DNA of 19,515 nucleotides, taken from positions 1 through 19,515 of the forward strand of contig PXQM01000125.1 in the NCBI GenBank assembly GCA_003021325.1, in the 5' to 3' direction. The translations under genes were made by a program, and so were the position numbers. This document shows, piece by piece, positions 14,151 to 19,515 of the stretch (positions are counted from its first letter, which is position 1; each line of letters begins with the position of its first letter). The DNA is from Halobacteriales archaeon QH_10_70_21 (GTDB lineage Archaea; Halobacteriota; Halobacteria; Halobacteriales; Haloarculaceae). The notes under the pieces are model-generated. The model was not told the origin of the DNA and did not search any database. It saw only the letters and a program-made list of their open reading frames with translations.

Positions 14151-15446
14151 ATGACGGAGACTGTCCTGCTCGTGGGCGGCGGCGGCAGAGAGCACGCCAT
14201 CGCTCGCGCGGTGGACGATTCCGACGACGCGGAACTGTACGCGTGCGCCTCGAACCGGAACCCGGGCATCGGCGCGGTCGCCGAGGGCTTCGAGACGGTC
14301 GAGGAGACCGACGCCGAGGCCATCGTCGAGTACGCCGACTCGGTCGGTGCGACGCTGGCCGCCATCGGCCCGGAGTCGGCGCTGGAGGCCGGCGTCGCCG
14401 ACGCGCTCGACGACGCCGGGGTCTACGCCTTCGGTCCGCGCGCCGAGGAGGCGCGTATCGAGACGGACAAGGCCTTCCAGCGGGAGTTCATGACCGACAA
14501 CGGGATTCCGGGCTGTCCCGACTACGAGACGTTCGAGGACAGCGAGGCGGCCGCCGACTACCTCCGGAACTACGACGGCGACCTCGCCATCAAGCCGCGC
14601 GGGCTCACCGGCGGAAAGGGCGTCCGCGTCACCGGCGACCAGCTGACGAAGGCCGAGGGCGTCGACTACGTCCTCGAGAGCGAGTACGAGTCGTTCGTCC
14701 TGGAGGAGCGGCTCGTCGGCGAGGAGTTCACCATCCAGGCGTTCGTCGCCGACGGCCAGTACCGTGTCTCGCCGGCCGTCCAGGACCACAAGCGGGCCTA
14801 CGAGGGCGACGAGGGCCCCAACACCGGCGGCATGGGGTCGTACTCGGACGCCACCTTCGAGTTGCCGTTCATGACCGAGGCCGACTACACCGAGGCCGTC
14901 GAGATACTCGACGCCGTCGTCGAGGCGATGCCCGAGTACAAGGGCGTGCTGTACGGCCAGTTCATGCTGACCGCCGAGGGGCCGAAGGTCGTCGAGTTCA
15001 ACGCCCGCTTCGGCGACCCCGAGGCGATGAACACCCTGCCGGTCCTGGAGACCGACTTCGTCGGGTTGCTCCGGGCGGCCCGTGACGGCGAGGAACTGCC
15101 GGAACTCGAGTTCTCGAACCAGGCGACCGTCTGCAAGTACGCCGTCCCGGACGGCTACCCGACGGACCCGACCGCGGGCGCGAGAGTGAACATCGACCCC
15201 GACTCCGCCGGCGAGGCGCTTCTGTTCTACGCCAGCGTCGACGCCCGCGAGGACGGCGTCTACACGACCACCTCCCGCTCGTTCGCCGTCGTCGGCCGGG
15301 CCGGCACCATCACCGAGGCCGAGGCCTTCGCCGAGGACGCGCTCGAGCGGGCCGGCGAGGAGGGGCTCCGCGTCCGCCACGACATCGGGACGGCCGACCT
15401 GCTGCAGTCCCGCATCGACCACATGAACGAGCTGCGGGGCGGTTGA
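14151..15446 (+). CDS. purD: Phosphoribosylamine--glycine ligase (GAR synthetase)
   Basis: This is a 431-residue ATP-grasp enzyme of de novo purine synthesis that joins glycine to 5-phosphoribosylamine using ATP, in the cytoplasm. The N-domain begins MTETVLLVGGGGREHAIARA, the classic GGGGREHA loop. AIGPESALEAGVADAL follows, then the ATP-grasp region with LAIKPRGLTGGKGVRV and FVLEERLVGEEFTIQAFV. Substrate-site motifs GPNTGGMGSYSD and VVEFNARFGDPEAMNTLPVL contain the metal-binding Glu/Asn residues, and a C-terminal PurD domain ends MNELRGG. Length matches the family and no frame problem is seen. The start at 14151 is supported by the loop position and a TATA-like box. No other pur gene is adjacent, which is common in haloarchaea. 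Confidence 0.95.
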   Translation: MTETVLLVGGGGREHAIARAVDDSDDAELYACASNRNPGIGAVAEGFETVEETDAEAIVEYADSVGATLAAIGPESALEAGVADALDDAGVYAFGPRAEEARIETDKAFQREFMTDNGIPGCPDYETFEDSEAAADYLRNYDGDLAIKPRGLTGGKGVRVTGDQLTKAEGVDYVLESEYESFVLEERLVGEEFTIQAFVADGQYRVSPAVQDHKRAYEGDEGPNTGGMGSYSDATFELPFMTEADYTEAVEILDAVVEAMPEYKGVLYGQFMLTAEGPKVVEFNARFGDPEAMNTLPVLETDFVGLLRAARDGEELPELEFSNQATVCKYAVPDGYPTDPTAGARVNIDPDSAGEALLFYASVDAREDGVYTTTSRSFAVVGRAGTITEAEAFAEDALERAGEEGLRVRHDIGTADLLQSRIDHMNELRGG

Positions 15447-15491
15447 GAGCGGGTCCCGTCGGGGGCTCGCCGTCTCCGTGACGCCGTCCGG

Positions 15492-16346
15492 TCAGTAGCG
15501 GTTCGTCTCGACGACCGCCACGTTCTCGTCGACCACGAGTTCCAGCGTCTCGCCGCCGCGGGAGACGGCGAGTTCGACCGCCCAGGGGTCGCGCGAGCGC
15601 ACCGTCGTGTGGTTGTCCGAGAGGGCGAACTCGAGCTCCCAGTGGTTGACCGAGGTCACGTCGACGCCGTGGTCGTGGAAGAAGGAGACGAGCGCGGGGT
15701 GGTACAGGAGCGCCAGCCCGACCGGCATGTGGTGGCTGCGGCCGCAGTGGTCGCAGCTCCAGCTCGCGAAGACTTCGAGCCGTTCGGAGCCCTCGGACCA
15801 CAGTTCCTCGGCCGGGACGAACGCCGGCTCCATCCCGCAGGCACAGGCCGGACGGACGCCGCGCGAGGCAGCGAGCATCCGGTGGCGGGTGTACTGGTCG
15901 ACCCGGGCGAGTAGCTCCGCCTCGTCGGACCCCTCGACGGCGCTTGGCGGGAGGTCCGTGCTCGCAAAGCGGTGGTCGCAGCCGGGACAGGCCAGCCGAA
16001 AGGACCCGTCCTCGTGGGCGGCCTCGACCGGCGCCGAACAGAAGTAGCACTCGAAGCCGGCGTCGAACGGCTCCAGCGTGACCGAGCGGTTGAACGCGCC
16101 GGACCTGATGGCCCGGTAGACCGCCAGCCCCGGCGCGCGAAGGACGTATCCGTCGTCGGTGTTCTCGACGAACGGGCCGACCGGCTTCTGGAGGTGGTAG
16201 TTGAACTGGCCGCTGTCGACGCCCTCGTCGACCCGTTCGCGAAGCTCCGAGAAGGAGAGCCCCTCGTACGGGGTCTCACCGAGCACCCGCAGGATGTCGG
16301 CGCGCAGCTCGTCGCCGAGCAGCCCGAAGGCTTCCTCGGCGGTCAC
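15492..16346 (-). CDS. Winged-helix transcriptional regulator with zinc ribbons
   Basis: This is a 284-residue protein. Residues 1-70 form an ArsR-type winged helix-turn-helix: EEAFGLLGDELRADILRVLG, FSELRERVDEGVDSGQFNYH, then the wing YVLRAPGLAVYRAI. A C-terminal domain has two Cys clusters, C100-x2-C103 with C120-x2-C123 (CYFC, CPGC), and C168/C170 with C198-x2-C201 (CAC, CDHC). These look like zinc ribbons. Haloarchaea carry many such HTH proteins with C-terminal domains of unknown function, and the regulated genes are not known. The start is a GTG at 16346; the open frame runs further upstream but I found no ATG there. It follows the RNA-binding protein gene by 76 bases and may share its transcript. 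Confidence 0.87.
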   Translation of the reverse strand: MTAEEAFGLLGDELRADILRVLGETPYEGLSFSELRERVDEGVDSGQFNYHLQKPVGPFVENTDDGYVLRAPGLAVYRAIRSGAFNRSVTLEPFDAGFECYFCSAPVEAAHEDGSFRLACPGCDHRFASTDLPPSAVEGSDEAELLARVDQYTRHRMLAASRGVRPACACGMEPAFVPAEELWSEGSERLEVFASWSCDHCGRSHHMPVGLALLYHPALVSFFHDHGVDVTSVNHWELEFALSDNHTTVRSRDPWAVELAVSRGGETLELVVDENVAVVETNRY

Positions 16347-16422
16347 TCCCGGGTCCCCGCCGTCGGCGTCCCCGTCGCTCGTGGGTACAGCAGGCGGCCG
16401 GTCGGTAAGGAAGCGTGGGGTG

Positions 16423-16869
16423 CTATCCGGCGGCCTCGCCGGCCTGGAGCTGCTGGAGGGCCGACTCGGCGGTCTCGATGGCGCGCTCCCTGTCGGCGGG
16501 ATAGGCCTCGACCTTCCCCCGGAGCATCAGCCCGTCGCCGAGCGCGACGTCGCCGCTGTATGCGGCCTGTTTGTCGAGCTGCAGGAAGAACGCGCAGTTG
16601 TCGTCGATGCGCTGGTCGAGCTCCGCCAGCAGGCCCTCGAAGTCGTCGATTTCGGCCAGCCGCGAGAGCACGTGCCGGACCTCGTCGGCCCGCTCCAGGC
16701 GGGTCGACAGTATCAGTATCCGGTCGCCGTTGTGGCCCTCCGTCTCCGTGCGGTCGACCGCTGCGTCCTCGGGCAGGAACGTCCGAAGCGCCGCCTCGAC
16801 CCGCTTTTCGTCCTCCGTCGCGTAACAGAACGTCCGGAGGTCGACGTAGTGGAACGGGACGGCGCTCAC
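16423..16869 (-). CDS. Archaeal RNA-binding protein (PF01877/COG1325 type)
   Basis: This is a 148-residue protein starting with GTG: VSAVPFHYVDLRTFCYATED, then EKRVEAALRTFLP, GHNGDRILILSTRLERADEV and DNCAFFLQLDKQAAY, ending QLQAGEAAG. This pattern matches the small archaeal RNA-binding family sometimes called exosome-associated. It probably binds structured RNA in the cytoplasm; its exact partner is unknown. The GTG at 16869 is chosen because the conserved family start (FHYVDLRTF) follows at once and the preceding gene stops four bases upstream. That spacing suggests translational coupling with the DUF1918-like gene. The frame is clean and the length typical. Confidence 0.85.
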   Translation of the reverse strand: MSAVPFHYVDLRTFCYATEDEKRVEAALRTFLPEDAAVDRTETEGHNGDRILILSTRLERADEVRHVLSRLAEIDDFEGLLAELDQRIDDNCAFFLQLDKQAAYSGDVALGDGLMLRGKVEAYPADRERAIETAESALQQLQAGEAAG

Positions 16870-16873
16870 GGGC

Positions 16874-17056
16874 TCACTCCTCGGCCGCTTCCAGCGAGTC
16901 CTCGGGGATGCCGGCCTCCTGGCCCTCGTCGAACTGGACGATGTAGGTGCTGTCGCCGAACATCGTCTCGGAAACCTGCGAGACCTCGCCGACCTCGCCG
17001 TCGTACTCGCTGTGCTTGTCGTGGAAGATGACGGTGTCTCCCTTCTCGAATCCCAT
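16874..17056 (-). CDS. Small DUF1918/KOW-like SH3-barrel protein
   Basis: This is a 60-residue protein beginning MGFEKGDTVIFHDKHSEYDG and continuing EVGEVSQVSETMFGDSTYIV. Alternating hydrophobic strands around a GDTV start suggest a small SH3-like beta barrel, annotated DUF1918 in haloarchaeal genomes. Such barrels often bind nucleic acid or ribosomes, but this is inference. It is followed after four bases by the RNA-binding protein gene, a conserved-looking pair that supports an RNA-related role. A minus-strand T-rich box, CTTTTTTCC (17085-17077), lies about 25 bases before the ATG and is the probable promoter. Confidence 0.8.
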   Translation of the reverse strand: MGFEKGDTVIFHDKHSEYDGEVGEVSQVSETMFGDSTYIVQFDEGQEAGIPEDSLEAAEE

Positions 17057-17082
17057 AGCCGGACTTCTCGTCCGCCGGAAAA

Positions 17083-17102
17083 AAGCCCGTCGTTTCGGGC
17101 TT
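17083..17102. repeat. 7-base perfect inverted repeat in a divergent promoter region
   Basis: AAGCCCG-TCGTTT-CGGGCTT is perfectly symmetric with a six-base centre. It touches the T-rich TATA-like element of the DUF1918-like gene on one side and ends 8 bases before the TTTTGCAA box facing the NUDIX gene. It could be an operator serving both directions, or a hairpin. Confidence 0.5.
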
Positions 17103-17110
17103 CGAACCGC

Positions 17111-17118
17111 TTTTGCAA
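17111..17118 (+). promoter_or_regulatory. TATA-like box upstream of the leader ORF and NUDIX gene
   Basis: TTTTGCAA is 22-29 bases before the ATG at 17140 and more than 100 bases before the NUDIX ATG at 17223. A leaderless transcript from here would start at the leader ORF. Confidence 0.45.
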
Positions 17119-17139
17119 CACCGGTCCGTACGACCGTCC

Positions 17140-17226
17140 ATGACCGCAGCCTTCGCCCCCTCCACACGCCGACCGCAGACCGGAGCAGCGAGACGACCAC
17201 CGACGGCCGCACCGAGACGACCATGA
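17140..17226 (+). CDS. Possible 28-codon leader ORF overlapping the NUDIX start
   Basis: ATG at 17140 opens a 28-residue frame, MTAAFAPSTRRPQTGAARRP then PTAAPRRP, rich in Arg, Pro and Ala. Its stop TGA (17224-17226) overlaps the NUDIX start codon as ATGA. The ATG lies at the expected leaderless distance from the TATA-like box at 17111-17118. The arrangement would allow termination-reinitiation at the NUDIX gene. The peptide has no recognised domain, and the composition could equally be non-coding GC-rich DNA. Confidence 0.35.
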   Translation: MTAAFAPSTRRPQTGAARRPPTAAPRRP

Positions 17227-17789
17227 CCACGTTCGACGGACTGTGGTACCTCGCCGACGAGGCGTCCCAGGAGGCCGAGCGGGCCTACCACCGGCTGGCC
17301 GGGCGCCACGACGGCGGGTACCTCGAGCGCACCTACCGGAAGTACGTCTCCCGCGGCCGGTTTCGGACGCTCGCCGGGCGCATCCAGGACCACGGCGCCC
17401 CGTACGGCGCTCACACGCTGGTCGACCGGCCCTCGGGGGAGGTGCTCCTGGCGCGCCACGAGGGCGTCGGCAAGTGGGTCCTCCCCGGCGGCGACCTCGA
17501 GGGGCCGGAGTCGTTCCGCGAGGCTGCCCGTCGCGAACTCCGCGAGGAGGCGGGCATCGCCGCCAGCTACGACGGGCTGGCGATGCTCGTCCGCGTCGAG
17601 GTCGTCTGCGAGGACCACGAGACCTGGGGCGTGATGCCGGTGTTCCGGGCGCGGGCCGAGACGACCGAGACGGCCGTGACCGACCCCGACGGCGAAATCG
17701 TCGCCGCGCGCTGGTTCCCAATCGAGGCCCTCCCCGAGGACACCCGCGACCGCGAGGACGTCATCGCCGCCGCCAGAGCCGTCGCCTGA
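17223..17789 (+). CDS. NUDIX hydrolase
   Basis: This is a 188-residue protein with a perfect Nudix box, GDLEGPESFREAARRELR then EEAGI (residues 90-112), matching G-x5-E-x7-REUxEExGU. The Glu residues of REELREEAG-type helices bind the metal that drives hydrolysis of nucleoside diphosphates linked to another group. The N-terminal helix-rich part (1-55, FDGLWYLADEASQEAERAYH) is an extension seen in haloarchaeal NUDIX proteins. The barrel continues with GAHTLVDRPSGEVLLARHEG and WVLPGG. The C-terminal part AARWFPIEALPED is typical. The substrate cannot be told from the motif. The start at 17223 overlaps the stop of the upstream leader frame. Confidence 0.92.
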   Translation: MTTFDGLWYLADEASQEAERAYHRLAGRHDGGYLERTYRKYVSRGRFRTLAGRIQDHGAPYGAHTLVDRPSGEVLLARHEGVGKWVLPGGDLEGPESFREAARRELREEAGIAASYDGLAMLVRVEVVCEDHETWGVMPVFRARAETTETAVTDPDGEIVAARWFPIEALPEDTRDREDVIAAARAVA

Positions 17790-17906
17790 CGCGGACCGAC
17801 GCGGTTCGTCACCGCCGTGTCGAGCGGGTTCGGCGACGCCTGGCCCCCTGACGTCGAGGCGTAAAGAGAGCGCCCGAGGACGGTCGCGAGGCCCGCAGGC
17901 GGCCGG

Positions 17907-18767
17907 TCACCACTCGACGCCCTCGTCGGCCTCCATCCGGCGCAACGCCGCCCGTGCGTTCGACGCCTCGTAGCCGAACAGCACCGACTCGCCGTACTCC
18001 GCGGCGACGTCGGCCGCGTGAATCAGGTCGTCTATGTCGACGTCGACGGCGTACAGCTCGATGCTGAGCGGCGTCTCCAGGCGGTCGGCGAAGCCGCTGG
18101 CGATGGTCTCCAGCCAGTAGGTCGTCCCGTAGTGGGTGTCGTACAGCGGAACGACGAACTCGTCGATGTGGGGTTCGACCGCCGCCAGGTCGATGCCGGC
18201 CCGCTCGTAGAGGTGCCCATCGTAGGGGTCCGGGTACAGCGTCATGTAGGTCCGGCCGGGAACCCGCTCGGCGGCCGTCTCGACGAAGTCGGTGATGACC
18301 GCCGCGCGCCACTCGTAGCGGTCCTCGACGCCCGTCTCCGCCGGCGGTGGCCCCTCGCCCGCGTCGTGCCGTCGCTCGACCCAGGCCTCGAAGCGCTCGT
18401 TGCACCGCTCGCAGTAGCAGTACTCCGGGCGGGGGAAGCCGACGTCGTCGAGCCGGACGTCGGGGCTGACCGCCGCGCAGTCCTCGATTATCTCGAGCAG
18501 TCCCTCGCGGTAGCCGTCGTGGGTCGGGCAGACGTACGCCCAGTCGAAGTAGGGCCGGTCGCGGGTGGCCGGCTGGCCGTCCGGGGTGACCGGAAGCAGG
18601 TCGGGGTTCTCCTCGCCGGCCGCGTTGTCGCCGAAACAGGAGACCATGCTCACGGCCGCCTCGATGGGCTCGGCCGAGCGCCCGGAGACGTCCTTGACCT
18701 CGAAGAACGCGCGGTCGAAGTCGGGCCACCGCGCCTCCTCCTCGTTGCGCGTGACGACGCCGTACAT
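17907..18767 (-). CDS. Conserved TIM-barrel-like protein, possibly glycoside-hydrolase related
   Basis: This is a 286-residue cytoplasmic-looking protein beginning MYGVVTRNEEEARWPDFDRA. The segment VRLDDVGFPRPEYCYCERC (Cys117, Cys119, Cys122) resembles a pattern I associate with uncharacterised TIM-barrel/glycosyl-hydrolase-like proteins, where an acidic residue on a strand precedes a Cys-rich turn. Later strands such as TYMTLYPDPYDGHLYE, IDEFVVPLYDTHYGTTYWLE and SIELYAVDVDIDDLIHAAD alternate with helices in barrel fashion. No signal peptide is seen. I cannot name a substrate, and the link to glycosidases is inference. The ATG at 18767 has a TATA-like element about 28 bases upstream. The frame is clean. 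Confidence 0.75.
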   Translation of the reverse strand: MYGVVTRNEEEARWPDFDRAFFEVKDVSGRSAEPIEAAVSMVSCFGDNAAGEENPDLLPVTPDGQPATRDRPYFDWAYVCPTHDGYREGLLEIIEDCAAVSPDVRLDDVGFPRPEYCYCERCNERFEAWVERRHDAGEGPPPAETGVEDRYEWRAAVITDFVETAAERVPGRTYMTLYPDPYDGHLYERAGIDLAAVEPHIDEFVVPLYDTHYGTTYWLETIASGFADRLETPLSIELYAVDVDIDDLIHAADVAAEYGESVLFGYEASNARAALRRMEADEGVEW

Positions 18768-18790
18768 ACCCGGAGTCGGGACTGCCCGGG

Positions 18791-18798
18791 CGTAAGTC
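18791..18798 (-). promoter_or_regulatory. TATA-like box of the TIM-barrel-like gene
   Basis: On the minus strand this reads GACTTACG, about 28 bases before the ATG at 18767. Confidence 0.35.
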
Positions 18799-18854
18799 GT
18801 TCGGAAGGGCGGCGGCGGCCGGTGGTTGTTGTCGGTGCTCGGTGCGCCGGTCGG

Positions 18855-18923
18855 TCAGCGTTTCTTCGCGTACAGCAGGACTGCCGCAAGGACCACGACG
18901 AGCGCGAGTGCTTTCTTCGACAT
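18855..18923 (-). CDS. 22-residue membrane microprotein
   Basis: The minus strand from 18923 encodes MSKKALALVVVLAAVLLYAK then KR and TGA. It is a single hydrophobic helix (residues 5-18) flanked by lysines on both sides (SKK and AKKR), the form of a one-span membrane peptide. A TATA-like GGTTATGC lies about 30 bases before the ATG, the leaderless distance, which supports it being expressed. It lies alone between the TIM-barrel-like gene and pyrI, 88 bases upstream of the former. Haloarchaea encode many small single-helix proteins, but I do not recognise this one. The role is unknown. Confidence 0.55.
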   Translation of the reverse strand: MSKKALALVVVLAAVLLYAKKR

Positions 18924-18948
18924 ACGCGACTACCATGAGTCGCCGAGC

Positions 18949-18956
18949 GCATAACC
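18949..18956 (-). promoter_or_regulatory. TATA-like box of the microprotein gene
   Basis: The minus strand reads GGTTATGC, preceded by GGAAA as a possible BRE. It is centred about 30 bases upstream of the ATG at 18923. Confidence 0.4.
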
Positions 18957-19066
18957 TTTCCCCTCGTTGACCCGTCCCCGGCAAGCCGGAACCGGCACCG
19001 AACGCGGGCGCGTCCGGGCCGGTGCGGGACGGCGCTCGGGTCGCGGACGTCCGCTCCAGTGCGCCC

Positions 19067-19515
19067 CTACGCGACGCCGATGTGGGCCGCGATGGACTCC
19101 CGGATAATGGTGTCGCAGTAGGTGCACCGCACGCCCTCCTCGAGCACCTCGAACCTGGAGTCGATCGGCTCGCTCTCCGTCGTGATGCAGTTGGCGTTCG
19201 GACACGACAGCACCCCCGTGACCTCGGCCGGCCGGGAGACGCGGTGCTTCTCGGCGACGTCGAACTCGCGGATGATGTTGATGGTGGCGGCCGGCGCGAT
19301 GAGCGAGAGGACGTCGACCTCGTTCTGGCTCAGCTCGCGGCCCTCGACCTTCACGATGTCCTTGCGCCCCAGGCGGTCCGAGGGGACGTTCATGCCGACG
19401 GAGACCTCCTCGCCGGAGGTGCCGTCGATGCCGAGGATGGCGAGCACGTTCAGCGCCTGCCCGCCGGAGATGTGGTCGATCACGGTGCCGTTCTCGATCT
19501 TCGAAACGCGGAGCT
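19067..19515 (-). CDS. pyrI: Aspartate carbamoyltransferase regulatory subunit, 5' end outside window
   Basis: The visible part reads LRVSKIENGTVIDHISGG, then LNVLAILGIDGTSGEEVSVG, PSDRLGRKDIVKVEGRELS and IAPAATINIIREFDVAEKH, ending RESIAAHIGVA. This is PyrI, the nucleotide-binding regulatory chain of ATCase in pyrimidine synthesis. The N-terminal allosteric domain binds ATP/CTP. The C-terminal zinc domain shows four cysteines (CPNANC and CTYC) that contact the catalytic chain PyrB. About seven or so N-terminal codons lie beyond the edge. Archaeal pyrI usually follows pyrB, which would be just outside the window to the right. The frame is clean. Confidence 0.95.
   Translation of the reverse strand, partial: LRVSKIENGTVIDHISGGQALNVLAILGIDGTSGEEVSVGMNVPSDRLGRKDIVKVEGRELSQNEVDVLSLIAPAATINIIREFDVAEKHRVSRPAEVTGVLSCPNANCITTESEPIDSRFEVLEEGVRCTYCDTIIRESIAAHIGVA

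Noticed and set aside
1..19515. CRISPR array, IS element, toxin-antitoxin or defence island
   Set aside because: No spaced direct repeats, transposase, integrase or nuclease motifs were seen on either strand.

Overview
The window is about 70% GC with strong G/C third-position bias. Its proteins are acidic and many carry Tat-type or archaeal lipoprotein signals. Several genes have a TATA-like box 25-33 bases before the start codon, the leaderless layout common in halophilic archaea. The gene content (archaeal-type AdoMet synthetase, archaeal pilin, long acidic FKBP-type isomerase, PyrI, haloarchaeal hypothetical families) points to a haloarchaeon (class Halobacteria). I cannot name the genus from sequence alone. 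The region looks chromosomal and housekeeping. I see no insertion sequence, phage, CRISPR array or obvious genomic island.

Layout, left to right. 1-863: a left-edge lipoprotein gene on the minus strand, broken by a frame change. 946-1030: a tRNA-Ser(UGA). 1071-2086: a DUF2064-like gene and a small two-helix membrane protein, divergent around one AT-rich box. 2102-3115: an FKBP/SlyD-type isomerase with a Gly/Met-rich tail. 3265-4884: a CYTH gene and the methionine adenosyltransferase gene, each missing an internal piece and changing frame. 4881-5369: a pilin, convergent with the MAT gene on a shared CTAG. 5587-6950: a DUF5804-like gene with another internal loss, then an intact NMT1/THI5-like protein without a signal peptide. 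6998-7984: a cysteine synthase. 8173-9424: an HTTM membrane-protein remnant, a 546-base stretch without a clear gene, and a thioredoxin-like gene with an odd C-terminus. 9527-13950: a Tat-exported GDPD lacking a metal-ligand Glu, a YyaL/SSP411-type protein, a Tat lipoprotein and a four-helix membrane protein. 14151-15446: purD. 15492-17056: a minus-strand cluster of a zinc-ribbon winged-helix regulator, an RNA-binding protein and a DUF1918-like protein. 17140-17789: a NUDIX gene preceded by an overlapping 28-codon leader ORF. 17907-18923: a TIM-barrel-like protein and a 22-residue membrane microprotein. 19067-19515: pyrI, cut by the window edge.

The most striking pattern is a run of damaged genes between about 0.6 and 9.4 kb. 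In three of them (CYTH, MAT, DUF5804) conserved sequence on both sides of a junction is intact, but a middle segment is missing and the frame changes. Because MAT is normally essential, either the assembled sequence carries several small deletions, or the strain has real decay backed up by other gene copies. Genes from 9.5 kb onward look intact. No defence or mobile system was recognised. Candidates for new biology are small: the microprotein, the leader ORF, the palindrome in the divergent DUF1918/NUDIX promoter region, and the signal-less THI5-like protein.
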